Part shown: piece by piece, positions 1-11,397 of the stretch
Numbering within the stretch: the first letter of the stretch is position 1
Layout of the letters: the number at the start of each line of letters is the position of its first letter
Source: Lodderomyces elongisporus
Lineage: Eukaryota > Ascomycota > Pichiomycetes > Serinales > Debaryomycetaceae
Length of the DNA stretch: 64,000 nt
Reading direction: 5' to 3'
Assembly (NCBI RefSeq): GCF_030384665.1
Contig: NC_083677.1
Location: 682,001-746,000, forward strand
Program-made: the position numbers and the translations under genes
Notes under the pieces: model-generated
What the model saw: only the letters and a program-made list of their open reading frames with translations
Told to the model about the DNA's origin: nothing
The model's database searches: none

Positions 1-103
1 TTTGACTCTATTTACAACTAGTTCTCAAGTGTGGAACAGATTCAAACAAGTGGACTACAATAATATTCACAAAGCCGATAGTTGGTCCAGAACGGAGCTA
101 TAA
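1..103 (+). CDS. Possible C-terminal end of a gene entering from the left edge
   Basis: Frame 2 is open from the first base to a TAA at 101-103 and encodes 33 residues ending in ADSWSRTEL. The composition looks protein-like (two Trp, mixed charges, no low complexity), unlike the downstream flank. The stretch is short enough to be open by chance, no family is recognised, and no start is visible because the gene would begin outside the window. Confidence 0.35.
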   Translation, partial: LTLFTTSSQVWNRFKQVDYNNIHKADSWSRTEL

Positions 104-537
104 TGGATAATCTACTACGCTACCACATCTAGTTTCACACCTTCGACCCCGCCTCCCCGCTTCCTCCTCCTCATCATCATCATTCTTTCCAACTCATAAA
201 TGTCTACTTCCAATCTCTCCACTTCTCGCCCATTTATTCAAGCTCTATCACAATAGCTGCAAATTAAACTCTCTACCATCCCAAAGGGGTGCTTACACTG
301 AATAGAATATATAGATGCAGAGTAAATAGATGCAAAAACTATATAGAACAGAGAAACAAAAAACATAAAAAGGGTCAATATATATATGCAATATTTGAAC
401 ATTCTTCAACTTGCTCCAAAATTCTTATTCTCTTTTCCCTCACGTGAATATGATCATGACTTTTGGGTTAACTTCATACAAATGCACAACAAAATCACAT
501 CTACTCTTATCATTTCCCACCATAGTCTTTGTGACAT
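104..537. other. Intergenic: 3' flank of the SAK1-like kinase
   Basis: About 430 bases with no supported gene. It holds a CCTCCTCATCATC-type pyrimidine tract near 160-185 and AT-rich sequence with TATATATA near 380, consistent with a 3' processing region for the minus-strand kinase and possibly for the fragment at the left edge. Confidence 0.6.
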
Positions 538-3500
538 TTATGCATTCTTCTCTGGCAGAGCACTATTTTTCCTGCTTTCAATCATATCTTCAACAATATC
601 ATCGCTCGTGTGCTGCAATACACCGACAGCTATCGAGTTGGATCGATAGTACGAGGGCCTATTATTGTTAAACTTGTTTCGTGAAGTTTCAAGAATAGCT
701 TGTTGGTCATTATCCAAATGTTTCACGGCATCGGGGAAAGCCAGGAATATAGGTGCCTTTTTGTAGTGATTATTGAATTGATAATTGTAAATGTTTTCTC
801 TAAAGAGTTGTTGTTGCGTTTTGGGTTCTGATCTATTTGTAGCATTAGCAACTATTTTGCTAATAACAGAGTCCTTGCGGCGTTGCTTGATATCCTTTGT
901 GGGTGAAGTCCACTTATTAGATTCATTGGCTTTAGTTTGACCAGTACTCTGATCGATGTTCTGACCAATGCTTTGACCAATGTTCTGGTCTAATTGTTCA
1001 AAGCCTCCATTGATTACAGTAGGCGTCTGAACACGCAAGTTGTTACTTATTGGTGCTGCCTCCATCAATGCCAGCGGAACATCTTCAAACTCCGGAGACC
1101 CAGTATGGAAAATCACTGGTGCAACATCATCGACCCGTTGCATAGTGCCATGCAAATACGGTATATGAGAATCGTGGGACTTTGCACGGTTCTTTGGTGA
1201 CAAAAATGGTGGCCTATTGGAAGGAGCAAGTTTCGAATGAAAAGCCAAGGTTAGCTTTTCTTCATCTGATTCATCATCAGACTCATTGTTATTATTGTCG
1301 TCATCACCAACTTCGTCCTCTTCATCACTGGATGAGGAATTGCTTGAATACGACGAGCACGAGTCACTATTTGACCTATTCGAAAAAAACTCAACTTGTC
1401 CTGAACCAGGTGCAATTCCTTCCTCATCGCTATGTTTTTTAGCATGTAAAGATGTCATGTTATCGCCAACGCGGTTCATCTGATTGGCCAAATTAAAATT
1501 TTCAAACCTACTAGCCAACCCATTAGCGATTTCAGAGCGATGCAAGTCGGCTTCGGAAAAGCTTGATTTACGTCTAAGCATTTGCTTTGCATGGATAGCA
1601 GATGGATCTTTCCCATTCTCTGCAAACTCTTTGTACTTCATTGATAAGTAATCGTCATTAAAACTATCCAATGAGGCAAAACTCTCATTTAGCGGTAACG
1701 ACATAAACGAGCTTTCCATTTGATCATCAAGACCAAGCTGCTTGAGCATAGAACCTTTGAAAAATGGACCATCCTCCTCTTCTTCTTCGTCGTCGTCGTC
1801 GTCGTCATCATCATCGAAATTGCCTCTGGATTTGAATTTTCCACCCTTTCCTGTTTGCTCGTCATCATCCGTCGGCGAGAGAATATCGGATTTAGCATCC
1901 ATTCGATTTATTCTATTCTGATAGAACTCAAAATTCGGCTTTATTGCAGGTACTGGGATTGGAGTGACAAGTGGTGGTGCTGGTGGTGGTGGTGCGGCTG
2001 TTGCTGTTGTTGCTGTTGTTGCTGGTTCTGGCTCTGCCGCTGGTGCTAGTCCTGATGATTTTTGTACTTGCACAGGCAAATCCTGTCCTTTTTGTTCCTC
2101 GTTTAATCTACTATGAGCATGTGCAACGTGGCCATCAGTTGAGATCGAACTCTTGTTTGAAGTACTTGGATGTGCTGGGTTGAACAAACTCGACCGTCGT
2201 CTTTTGTTATCTTCTTGTTGGATTCCTTTAAAAGTCTCAAGCACAGACTGGTTTTTAAGGTATAAATTACCTCCAACATTTCTCTTTGTCTCAATCTGTG
2301 GCGCCTCAATACCGCCAGCGCTTCCTCGTCGACTCGAGTTTGCACTTTGTGGTTCAATCATTTCATGCAAGATACTTTTACCGCCTTCTCGTAGTTGCGT
2401 GAGTGAGTAAGGATTATGAAAGGCAATTGAAGAACTTGATCGCGTAGGAATCTGATGAGACAACTGTGAGGGAATATGGGGATTATGTTGGTGGTTGTTC
2501 GGATTGATTTGACTATTAGAAATATTCTGGCCAGATTCATCACCTGTTTTCGATAACGAAGTTGTTGAATCACCATTGAGTAATAACGGGGAAACTGAAG
2601 CTACAAGTGGTTGTTCTGATAGTATGACGGAGTGATTATTGTGCATTTGATTAAGCTTGACACTTGAATTCAAATTCGAGTAACCACTAGAAGATTCATC
2701 GCTAGAGCCGGCTGAGCCTCGTTTTGATCGTTGATACTCCATAGAATGAAATTTACCACGAATCTCTGATTCTGATAATCCGCCAGCTTTGATCGCTCTA
2801 ACCAAACTTCTCTTGATTCGTGCTCCAACCCCAATAATGGCATTGTTGATTTCATCATTGGTAACAATATCACAATCATCCAAGTTAAAATCAAGGGTAG
2901 TAGGTTGACCGTTTTCATTATTGAGGTTGAACAACTCTTGGAGGGACTCGACACTCTCGCCCAAATCCATCAATGTAAATGGATGCTCTTTGATTTGTTC
3001 AATGGTTAACCTCTCGTCTGGATCCTTACAGAGCATTTTTCTCAACAAATCACATGCTAACTCAAACTCATCCTGGCTCACTGGGCCCGGTGAGCAAAAT
3101 TCTTCAACTGATTCGGGTAATTTCAAGGGTTTATTCACAATAACATTGAATAATTCAAACTCGGAATCCGCGTTAAAAGGTACTTTACCAAACAAGAGGC
3201 AAAACAAAGTAACACCAAGAGCCCAGATATCAATTCTGTGGTCGATTTTTGTTGATGTTCTGCATACCCCATTATCATCGCAATCCAAATTACAAAGCTC
3301 GGGTGCAAAAAATGCTGGTGTTCCTGCAGTTTTGGCCAAATCAAACTCATTGATCAAATGACCCTCTTCGCAATTGCTCAATGAAGATGCAAAAGAAACA
3401 CCAAAATCACTTATTTTCACAACATTATCGGCCGAAACAAGTAAATTGGCAGGCTTAATATCACGATGTACAACGCCGTGCATGTGGAGGTATTCCAAAC

Positions 3501-4758
3501 CGAGCAACACATCTCTAAAAACTTTTCTTGATTGTTTAAATGTCAAATTTGGCGAATATTTATTGGACAACAAGTCCTCTTCGCTTGAGAGCCGATGGTG
3601 TGGTTGACGTGGTTCTGCACTCGATCCACAACATGGTATATCTTTTTCGTCAATGTTGCTGCAAAATTTTCTCGAAAGATCAGATTGAAGTCTTTTCCAT
3701 TTGATCTCTCCTTTTTCCATGTACTCGAGAACCATATAGATCTTGTGCGAACTTGTATCATCCAACACCTCTTTAAGAGCTACAATATGTTTATGCCTGC
3801 ATTTTTTCATAATTGCAATCTCCCTTTTAATCTTTCTTTCGTATTCGTTAACGATGGGTGCTTTTGAGTCTCTTCTTTGTCGTAAAGACGGTCTTTCTTT
3901 CTTGTATTTCCTGTTTAAGATCTTTATAGCCACCAATTCTTGATTGATCAAGTCTTTTGCCAATTTGACTTTTCCATGCTCTCCTTTGCCTATTTCTCTC
4001 AAAATTTCGTACGTGTTTAGTACTTTTCTGCGTGTAATTGGATCGTATTCAAGTAAAACACGCTTTGTTTCTTTGACTGGCGAAGAGTACCCGGGGGTAG
4101 AGTTTTTGGACGAGTTGATTATTGGGGTTTGAGTCATTCTGTTTGGAAAAGCCAGCGGCAGTCGCGAGGCATTTTCAAAATTCTGGTTGCCTGTATTTTG
4201 TTTCAAAAGATCATTGGCGTTGCGTGCAGAAGTCAGAACACCTCTCAGTCGGTTCAATGTTGCTGCTGTTGTGGTGTCTGTGGTAGTGGTGGTAGTAGTA
4301 GTAGTAGTTGTTGTAGTAGTTGTAGTTGCTGTAGGTTTGGCTGCAGTGGTGGCAATAGTACTAATACCAGGTGTTATATTTAGTTTGTCATTTTGATACA
4401 TATTTTCTGGACGACTGGCTCTTGGAGACGTAAATGGTGAACAGTTGTTGGACGTATTTGTTTTATGCAGCTGCACAAGCAGTGGTTCGCGTGAAAAGGC
4501 ACTGTTGCTTTGCTCCTGCTCTCGTTTTGTAGAGTGCTCTGTCACTTTAGAGTTGCTTCTCGCAACATTCTTTGGTTGTGCTTCGTTATTATGTATTGTG
4601 GATGAGGTCTCCTGTAGAGTGTTTACATGACTTTTATTCGAATGCTGCAGTTGTAATTGTGACTGTGATGCAGATGCAGATGTGGATGTGGATGTGGATG
4701 GACAAGTGGTAGGATGAGCCAATGCTGTTGGCATCGGAGATGTTGATACAGACAGCAT
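538..4758 (-). CDS. SAK1: Snf1-activating-type protein kinase (SAK1/TOS3/ELM1 family)
   Basis: A 1406-residue Ser/Thr kinase. The catalytic domain spans about residues 250-595: glycine loop GKGEHG (257-262), catalytic Lys in VAIK (279), HRDIKPAN (431 on), DFG (451-453), activation-loop Thr in TAGTPAFFAPE (477 on) and APE (485-487). An insertion of about 50 residues lies between the N-lobe and the HRD loop (roughly 352-405). This arrangement fits the yeast LKB1/CaMKK-like kinases that phosphorylate the Snf1 activation loop. The 250-residue N-terminus is Ser/Thr/Gln-rich with a run of 17 or more Thr. The 800-residue C-terminal tail is disordered, with Asn, Asp and Ser runs. The ATG at 4756-4758 is the first in frame. 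Family is confident; SAK1 rather than ELM1 is inferred from the long C-terminal extension. Confidence 0.82.
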   Translation of the reverse strand: MLSVSTSPMPTALAHPTTCPSTSTSTSASASQSQLQLQHSNKSHVNTLQETSSTIHNNEAQPKNVARSNSKVTEHSTKREQEQSNSAFSREPLLVQLHKTNTSNNCSPFTSPRASRPENMYQNDKLNITPGISTIATTAAKPTATTTTTTTTTTTTTTTTDTTTAATLNRLRGVLTSARNANDLLKQNTGNQNFENASRLPLAFPNRMTQTPIINSSKNSTPGYSSPVKETKRVLLEYDPITRRKVLNTYEILREIGKGEHGKVKLAKDLINQELVAIKILNRKYKKERPSLRQRRDSKAPIVNEYERKIKREIAIMKKCRHKHIVALKEVLDDTSSHKIYMVLEYMEKGEIKWKRLQSDLSRKFCSNIDEKDIPCCGSSAEPRQPHHRLSSEEDLLSNKYSPNLTFKQSRKVFRDVLLGLEYLHMHGVVHRDIKPANLLVSADNVVKISDFGVSFASSLSNCEEGHLINEFDLAKTAGTPAFFAPELCNLDCDDNGVCRTSTKIDHRIDIWALGVTLFCLLFGKVPFNADSEFELFNVIVNKPLKLPESVEEFCSPGPVSQDEFELACDLLRKMLCKDPDERLTIEQIKEHPFTLMDLGESVESLQELFNLNNENGQPTTLDFNLDDCDIVTNDEINNAIIGVGARIKRSLVRAIKAGGLSESEIRGKFHSMEYQRSKRGSAGSSDESSSGYSNLNSSVKLNQMHNNHSVILSEQPLVASVSPLLLNGDSTTSLSKTGDESGQNISNSQINPNNHQHNPHIPSQLSHQIPTRSSSSIAFHNPYSLTQLREGGKSILHEMIEPQSANSSRRGSAGGIEAPQIETKRNVGGNLYLKNQSVLETFKGIQQEDNKRRRSSLFNPAHPSTSNKSSISTDGHVAHAHSRLNEEQKGQDLPVQVQKSSGLAPAAEPEPATTATTATAAPPPPAPPLVTPIPVPAIKPNFEFYQNRINRMDAKSDILSPTDDDEQTGKGGKFKSRGNFDDDDDDDDDEEEEEDGPFFKGSMLKQLGLDDQMESSFMSLPLNESFASLDSFNDDYLSMKYKEFAENGKDPSAIHAKQMLRRKSSFSEADLHRSEIANGLASRFENFNLANQMNRVGDNMTSLHAKKHSDEEGIAPGSGQVEFFSNRSNSDSCSSYSSNSSSSDEEDEVGDDDNNNNESDDESDEEKLTLAFHSKLAPSNRPPFLSPKNRAKSHDSHIPYLHGTMQRVDDVAPVIFHTGSPEFEDVPLALMEAAPISNNLRVQTPTVINGGFEQLDQNIGQSIGQNIDQSTGQTKANESNKWTSPTKDIKQRRKDSVISKIVANATNRSEPKTQQQLFRENIYNYQFNNHYKKAPIFLAFPDAVKHLDNDQQAILETSRNKFNNNRPSYYRSNSIAVGVLQHTSDDIVEDMIESRKNSALPEKNA

Positions 4759-7194
4759 TATTTATAGAATGTTTTTTTTGATGATCTGTAATGTGGAAAA
4801 GTGATTGATTTTTTTGAAAAAAAAGGGGGGGCCAGTATTGAACTCAACTATCTCTTGAAAAGAATAAGCACTGGTGATATGGTTGCGGATGGAGGAAAAA
4901 AAAAGGTGTATCACACTCTGTATATTAATAGATCATGCAAGTCAGCAGAATTGGAATATAATTGTTTGTATAAGTTTATGTGTGCTTTTGGTGTTGATTG
5001 CAAAAATCAAAAATTGAAAATTGAAAATCGAAAATTGAAAATGAGAGTTGACGTTGCTCTCACTTTTGCTTTGGATGGACACAATTAGTTTCAAGGTTAG
5101 TCAAATGCTTTACTGCCTAACACTCACTCACTCACTGTATATTTGTATATGCTATGTAATAGCAATTATTGCTTGTGAGGTAGACAAATGTGATAAGTGT
5201 ATTGTTGGCCACAGGTTTGGTTTAGTTTCTTGATAACCTTTTCTTTTTAAAATCAACTATGAACTTTTGCTGCTGCTGCTAATCTGGTACTAATTCAGAT
5301 ACAGGTACTCCTCTATATTCTTGAATTTTTTTTTTTTTGCTCGTTTTATTTTTTTATATATTTTTTTTATTTTTAATATTAAAAATTATTATGATTATTA
5401 TTATTACTATTAAATATGTTGTTCTGTAAATTGTGGTGTGTAAAAAAAGAAAAATTATGATAGCAATAAAATGAAAACCATAAAGAAAACAATAGAATAT
5501 CGAGAGAGAGAGAGAGAGAAAAAGAAAAAGAAAAGTCACCAATGTCTCACGTGACTGTTGTCTATGTTATCCTGTCGATGCTATTTCGTTGTGGAGAATG
5601 CTCGCTGTGAGACCAAGAAATGAAAATGAGAGGGAGAAGAAAGAGAGGAAAGAGAAGAAGAAAGAGAACTAAAGAAGTTTAAAAGTAGAATTGTATAACT
5701 TTTAGTTGAACAAGCTGTGTATGCAAAACTTTGAATTGCGCTGACTTCTACGTTGTTAATTGACCTAACTATAAAGAATGGTAAGGAATCGATTGGGGAG
5801 ACGTTTACAAGATGTCACATCACAACAAAAATCGATTAAAGTAGAACAAATGAAAAAGTGTTGAGAAAAGAAAATAAAAAGGAGGGGGCAGGGGGGGGTG
5901 GATTCAAAAAAAAAAAAGCAAAGAATTGTGGGTCGATTGTCTCAATTGCTGAAGGAGACGCAAGCTTACTTAATTTTTTTAAACTCAAAGGCATTTGGAT
6001 CAAACATCTTCCATATCTCCCACACGAAGCATCTAAAGAGCTTTACTGATTTTGCAAAGATTAGAAGATAAGGTTGAGACTCTGAAAAGAAAAAAGTGGG
6101 AATTTCAAACTTTGAAGGGGCGGGAACAAACTTACGGTGCACAGACACTAGCTTTTCTAGTTTAGAGCTCTGCCAATCACTAAAATGCTTGAATCAGCAT
6201 CAACACAATCAGATGATTAGGGAGAGAAACGCTACCAAACTCCAATCCAATCATCTATCTTTTTGAGTAGATCTTTCACCACCAACTTCAAAAATAAATG
6301 AAAAAATATATATATATATATTGGCTTGTCAAATGGTGATTATAAGAAAAAAAAAACAAAATAGTATTTTTCATCATCCTTGATTCCAACACAAATTTGT
6401 CCTTGTTTTATTTCCTTTTTTAAGACCCATCATTTCTATAGTCACCTTAATCCATTCCTTACCCTCCACTCCTCCTCACGCCTGTTGGGCTCACCTGTTG
6501 TCGTGTCTACTCTTTTTTTTTTTGCTGTGTTTATTTTTGACTCTTCCTTAACAATAAGCTCGCTTCCCCTCTTTCTCTTTTACAACGCCCCCCCTTTAAT
6601 AGACATCTCTCGAAAAAAACAAATATTTATTAGGGATATAAACGAGATACTCTTATTGGGGACGTTTCAGTACATTTTGAAAGAGAGGGAGAAAAAAAAA
6701 AAGAAAACAGTTGAACGAATACTATTGTAGTTCATTCAATTTTAATTAACTTAATTGATATTGAATGTGCAATGTAATATCATTGATCAAGTATCTTGGT
6801 TCTATTGAACGGTTACTAGCAAGTATTATCCATTACTTTTTAGTACTGGGCAGAAGAAAAAGAGAAAAAAAAAAGTTTTGAAATAGAGAGCAAAGTTATA
6901 ATACATAATGCAGTGATGTATCGCGTGTAAGTTATCATATTTACCTTCTATTCATTTTAATTTTGTTTATTTTATTTTTTTTTTTATCTCTAAAATTTAA
7001 ATTTTAAAAATATTCGCACTTTTTCTTTTTTTACTTGAATTTGGTTGCAAAACTGGAAATAATCATTGGCCACCAAAATGTTGTAAACATTATTACTTTG
7101 ATTGATTATTCGTTTTATTGAAGTAACAATTTTGATTAAAAAGAAAAAAGTATACAACTAACATCGATTGTTTGGCTATATTATATCTTAAGAA
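4759..7194. other. 2.4-kb divergent intergenic region
   Basis: No supported gene in 2.4 kb between the divergent kinase and helical-repeat genes. It contains A/T-rich and purine-rich tracts, a GA run (about 5500-5520), imperfect repeats of GAAAATT near 5005-5043, a TCACGTGA palindrome at 5547-5554 and a short TA run near 6308-6320. Open frames are short and low in complexity. Most likely two long promoters. Confidence 0.6.
5547..5554. promoter_or_regulatory. TCACGTGA palindrome (Cbf1-type E-box)
   Basis: A perfect TCACGTGA about 790 bp upstream of the kinase ATG. Cbf1 and related bHLH factors bind this palindrome in yeasts. Function here is inferred from the motif alone. Confidence 0.35.
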
Positions 7195-9412
7195 ATGGAT
7201 AACCCTAACATAAACCTTGACTTTGATGAGGTTGAACTTTTCCAGCAATTATCAGCTGGAACTACTGGAAAAGATGATGAGTTGACATCAATTAACGCCA
7301 GAAAAAGGCAACAACACCTGCTGCAACACCTGCTGCAACACCTGCTGCAAAAATCAAACCACCTTTTAAATTCAGCTACTCTGACAAGCTCAAAACTGAA
7401 AGCAGAAGTTCTTCAAATGTATGATCAATTGAGAAAACATTATGTAAACAACAACTTTATCGAGATCATGTTTCTTTTGCCAACCATCGCCAAATTTAAT
7501 ATGGTTCCCCCTATATTCAACTTGATTATTGGTTGCTCATTTATCCATTTTGGCAGAATATCCAGTGCATTTAGAGAAATCGGCTTTGCAGTATGTATGG
7601 CACCTACAGAACATAAACGGAAGGAATTTCTCAAAGTTTTGGCATACACTTATGCCGATTTAAACAAAACAGAATATGTATTGGGATGCCTCGGTGAGAT
7701 CTTGGACATCTCAAGAAATAATTTGGTCAACACTGAAGACTTTGAGAACATGAAAAACGAAATATGCGGTTTGGAAAAAGAGCTCATGCAGAGATTGGAA
7801 ATGGCTCGAATCAACAACAAGTATGTTTGAAATTTGCAACAATACTATATTTTTCTATCAATGATGTTTTTCTTTTTGTTTTCGTTTCATTTTATTTTAT
7901 TTTATTTCATGTTTCTTTCTTTCTTTCTTTCTTTCTTTTTGTTTTATTTTGCCTTTGCTTTTGCTTTTGCTGTTGCTTCGGCTTTTTGGCCTCTCTTTTA
8001 TAAAACATTTCTTGATGCTAACCACAAACTTTAGGATTAATAAATCCAAGTCATTTGATGACCAAATACTCGACTTGCAAATCGTCGACAAAGTATTTCC
8101 AAAAACCTCATTTACAGGCAAGTGTCAAGTTATAGTCAATAAAATCCACGAGGCTGACTCTATATTACAGATATGGAATAAAGAAAGAAAGCCACTCAAG
8201 AGTAACCTCTTCAAGCTTTTAGTTGAGGCCATTTTTGTTTTGGGACCAGATATCGCTTATTACCACATGTTCAAGATGGAACCTATAATGAACCAGTACT
8301 TTGAGTTTTTAAACAACCAACCATTACAACCAAAACAGAAAAAACATACAGTTTCGACTTTCTTTGCCGGTAAAACAACCACCGTTTCCAATGCTCATGC
8401 TTGGCAGGTTAAATTAATCAAAGGTTTTATTGCGATGTTGAGACATGAATACAAAGAAGCAGCAGATTTATTTGCAGAATCTGTGGAAATATACAACAAC
8501 GCCATTGATAACAACAACAACAACAACGGCAACAACAGCGACAACAACAGCAGCAACAACGGCAACAACGACAGTGATATCAATAACACAAACAACAAGT
8601 GCAATCTCGATTTTAGTTCAAAAACTGCATTTCTTGGATGCCTCTGCCAAGCTAATGAAGCAAACCAATCTAAAAAGCAATTGGAAGTTTTAGCAATAAA
8701 AATCTCCAATAGCCCTTTTAATTCAGCATTGAATTATCAAGTTTTAGCTAAAGTATACCATAAATTACACGTTTTGGAAAAGCAAAAAACAAGGAAAAGT
8801 ATTTTGAAAACCTTCAAACCAAACAACCGTAATATGGCTCTCAAATGCTACATTTCTGCAGCAACATTAGCAGAAGAAGACAACTTGCTTATTGCTGAAT
8901 ATTATGACAATATTCTCAATTTCTTAGTTGGCGAAATTCGTGAATGCATCGGTAGCAGTAAAAATACTGGCAAGGGCAACAACAAAGCCCATAATCATTT
9001 GAGAATGAGATACTTGGTATTCTTCTACCAAGTACGCAACTTATTCTGCTTGTATTCTGATTATAACTATTTGCATATTCCTGGTCTAGTTTGCGATTGG
9101 CAAGTCGTGAAACAAGACGAGAAAATTCTAAACAAGATTCAACAGTATGTAGATGGCACAAATGAGATCAGCGACGACGAAGAAGAAGAAAATGAAGAAA
9201 ATGAAGATGATGATCGCAATGATGAAAACGATGACAATAGTACTGTGCCTAGAGATACAACTATGCGTAGCATTCGTTCTACTCCAAAAAGTGCTAATCA
9301 ATCAGAAATGCCTCCAGATAAACTGTTTGACCTCATTGACTACTGGGTTAAAGAATATCAAACATATAAAGGGGAGATTCCCGATGCTGTGAAAAAGTTC
9401 ATGCCATCTTAG
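7195..9412 (+). CDS. Unrecognised helical-repeat (TPR-like) protein, one intron
   Basis: Two exons, 7195-7820 and 8035-9412, encode 667 residues; the 214-nt intron is phase 2. Donor GTATGT (7821-7826), branch site TGCTAAC (8016-8022) and acceptor TTTAG (to 8034) are all visible. Without splicing the first frame stops at 7828. The product is mostly alpha-helical with TPR-like stretches (for example RKEFLKVLAYTYADLNKTEY, and AMLRHEYKEAADLFAESVEI in exon 2). It has an Asn-rich insertion (8510-8600) and an acidic Asp/Glu segment near the C-terminus (9170-9240). Near residue 42 a 12-nt unit repeated three times carries six CTG codons, read as Ser in this clade. No orthologue is recognised; a scaffold role is only suggested by the repeats. 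Confidence 0.8.
7312..7347 (+). repeat. Three in-frame copies of CAACACCTGCTG
   Basis: Exact 12-nt unit, three copies (7312, 7324, 7336), inside exon 1 of the helical-repeat gene. Each copy has two CTG codons. Under CUG=Ser the peptide is Q-H-S-S repeated; under the standard code it would be Q-H-L-L. Confidence 0.9.
7821..8034 (+). other. Intron of the helical-repeat gene
   Basis: GTATGT donor, TGCTAAC branch 12 nt upstream of the TTTAG acceptor, and a long T-rich body. Joining AA|G restores a Lys codon and the second open frame. Confidence 0.88.
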
Positions 9413-9840
9413 AAAAAAAAAGAAATAACCTTCCATTTCGTACTGATTCTTTAGATTCTTTCCATTTGAATACTTGTATTGCTATGTAAAAATATTATTC
9501 TTCATTGTGAATGGCCAATTTCTGTTTTTTTTATTCCTCTTTTCTGTTTTTTTTTTTATTTTTAATTATGCTTTCCTTCCATTTCTTCTGTTTCATTATA
9601 CCGTCTCAACTCCGATAATTTCGTGTACATCATTTATTACAACGCGTAAAATTGGAATAATTAAAAAGCCATAGAATGTCGCGCGGCTCCCCAAACGGTA
9701 TTCATTTCTCTAGCCAAATCATGCAACTCCATCATCCTTTCTCTAAATATTAAAATAAGAAAACAAGGTATTCTTTTCCAATTGTTCTCTCTCTCTCTCT
9801 CTCTCTCTCTCTTTTCTTTTCTGCCTTTTGCCTTTTGGCA
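9413..9840. other. Intergenic: PAC2 promoter
   Basis: About 430 bp between two plus-strand genes. It contains a single ACGCGT (9642-9647) and a CT run (about 9786-9811) just before the PAC2 ATG, probably in the leader. A minus-strand tail-like peptide at 9661-9740 is discussed in the findings. Confidence 0.6.
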
Positions 9841-11397
9841 ATGTCTCAATATACAATTAATGATCGAATCTCTACAAAAGATGGTTACTTAGCGACAATC
9901 AAGTTTGTGGGCCATATTGCTCCATGGGGAGACCAAATTCTCGCTTACGGACTCGAATGGGATGATGCAACACGAGGCAAGAATAATGGTTCAGTCAATG
10001 GCATATCCTATTTTAAGCCAACCATCTCGAACCTGGCATCATTTGTTAAATCTACAAACAAAACTATTACTTGGTCGAGGCAATCCTTTGTCGAGGTGGT
10101 TCAATCGCAGTATTTAAACACAGAATATCATGATCAAGAGATCAAATTTGGACTGAAGATTTTGAAAGAAACGGGGTTGGAAGAGTTGAATCGTCGATAT
10201 AAAAATTTGGAAAGCATCAAATCATTGAGTCTTGACCATTGTTTGATTTGGAAAGCATGGAGTAACAAGGAAGATGAACTGATCGAGGGAGGAGTAACCG
10301 ATAAGGTTTTTACTGGGTTGAAGAGTTTGCATCGATTGGATTTGAGCTCTAATTTGTTTAGTGACTTTGAACAAGTGACTAAAATTATAGCTAGGCTCCC
10401 TGCTTTGGAAGAGTTGATTTTGAATGGCAATAGATTTACCCTACTGCTGCTCCAGCTGAGCTGTCCGAAGATTATGCTGAGTGACACCTTGGTCAGACTT
10501 AAGTTGGCATCAACTTTACTACCGGTAGATAAAGTTAATCAATTAGCAACTAAGTTCCAGGAGTTAAAGGAATTAATTCTTTCGGCAAATGACTATGATA
10601 ATGAATGCATCGCCAAATTGAGTTTTGTTCAAAACCCACAATTGCATTATTTAGACTTGTCATATAATAAATTGCAGCGTATACCTAGATTGGGAATTTT
10701 AAAAGAAGTGAACTTGTCCCATAACGAAATTTGCATCTTACAAGAGCAGACATTGGATATATCCAATCGCGTAGAAGCGCTAGATTTACGACACAATTGT
10801 ATATCGTCTTGGAAAGAAATTGACACGCTCGCCTCCGTTGCAAAGAACTTGAAGAGGCTTCGAATCAATCACAACCCTTTATTTGATGATATAACAATTG
10901 ATGATATGACTGTACAATTGATTGCTAGATTCCAATGTGGTCCAAGCAATTTGAATGAATTAAATGGCTCTAAGTTGAGCTTGAGCGAAATTGAAAATTC
11001 AGAATTATATTTCATATCAAAAGTACAATCTGGTGAATACCAGATGCCAAATGAAGATCGATGGACACAGTTGTTGAGAAAATATAATAAGCATGCAATC
11101 AGAGAAGAGCAACCTACATTCAAGCCGTGGCTCAAACTAAGCTTACTGGTGTTTGATTCTGGCAACCACACGGAACCGAAGCATTACCGGTTTTTGAAAT
11201 CTGCAACAGTTTTAAGCTTTAAGGGAAGTATCTCAAAACTACTATTGAATAATATGTCTATTCTAAAGTTCAAAGTTTTTTACTACACAAACGAGGACAG
11301 CGAATTTGCAGTTAAACACGAAATCGATAATTATATGGCGACTTTGAACGATTTCGCTTTCTCTGAAGGTCAAAAGGTTTATATTTCTGTGCGCTAA
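9841..11397 (+). CDS. PAC2: Tubulin-specific chaperone E (tubulin cofactor E)
   Basis: A 518-residue protein. The N-terminal CAP-Gly domain (about 5-75) contains YGLEWDDATRGKNNGSVNG and ISYFKP. It is followed by leucine-rich repeats (about 95-360, for example LKSLHRLDLSSNLFSDFEQV and LHYLDLSYNKLQRIP) and a C-terminal ubiquitin-like region (about 430-518). This order is diagnostic of cofactor E, which binds alpha-tubulin during alpha/beta heterodimer assembly in the cytosol. The ATG at 9841 is chosen; the frame extends only to a TTG upstream, and the protein then begins directly at the CAP-Gly fold. Length matches the yeast family. Confidence 0.92.
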   Translation: MSQYTINDRISTKDGYLATIKFVGHIAPWGDQILAYGLEWDDATRGKNNGSVNGISYFKPTISNLASFVKSTNKTITWSRQSFVEVVQSQYLNTEYHDQEIKFGLKILKETGLEELNRRYKNLESIKSLSLDHCLIWKAWSNKEDELIEGGVTDKVFTGLKSLHRLDLSSNLFSDFEQVTKIIARLPALEELILNGNRFTLLLLQLSCPKIMLSDTLVRLKLASTLLPVDKVNQLATKFQELKELILSANDYDNECIAKLSFVQNPQLHYLDLSYNKLQRIPRLGILKEVNLSHNEICILQEQTLDISNRVEALDLRHNCISSWKEIDTLASVAKNLKRLRINHNPLFDDITIDDMTVQLIARFQCGPSNLNELNGSKLSLSEIENSELYFISKVQSGEYQMPNEDRWTQLLRKYNKHAIREEQPTFKPWLKLSLLVFDSGNHTEPKHYRFLKSATVLSFKGSISKLLLNNMSILKFKVFYYTNEDSEFAVKHEIDNYMATLNDFAFSEGQKVYISVR

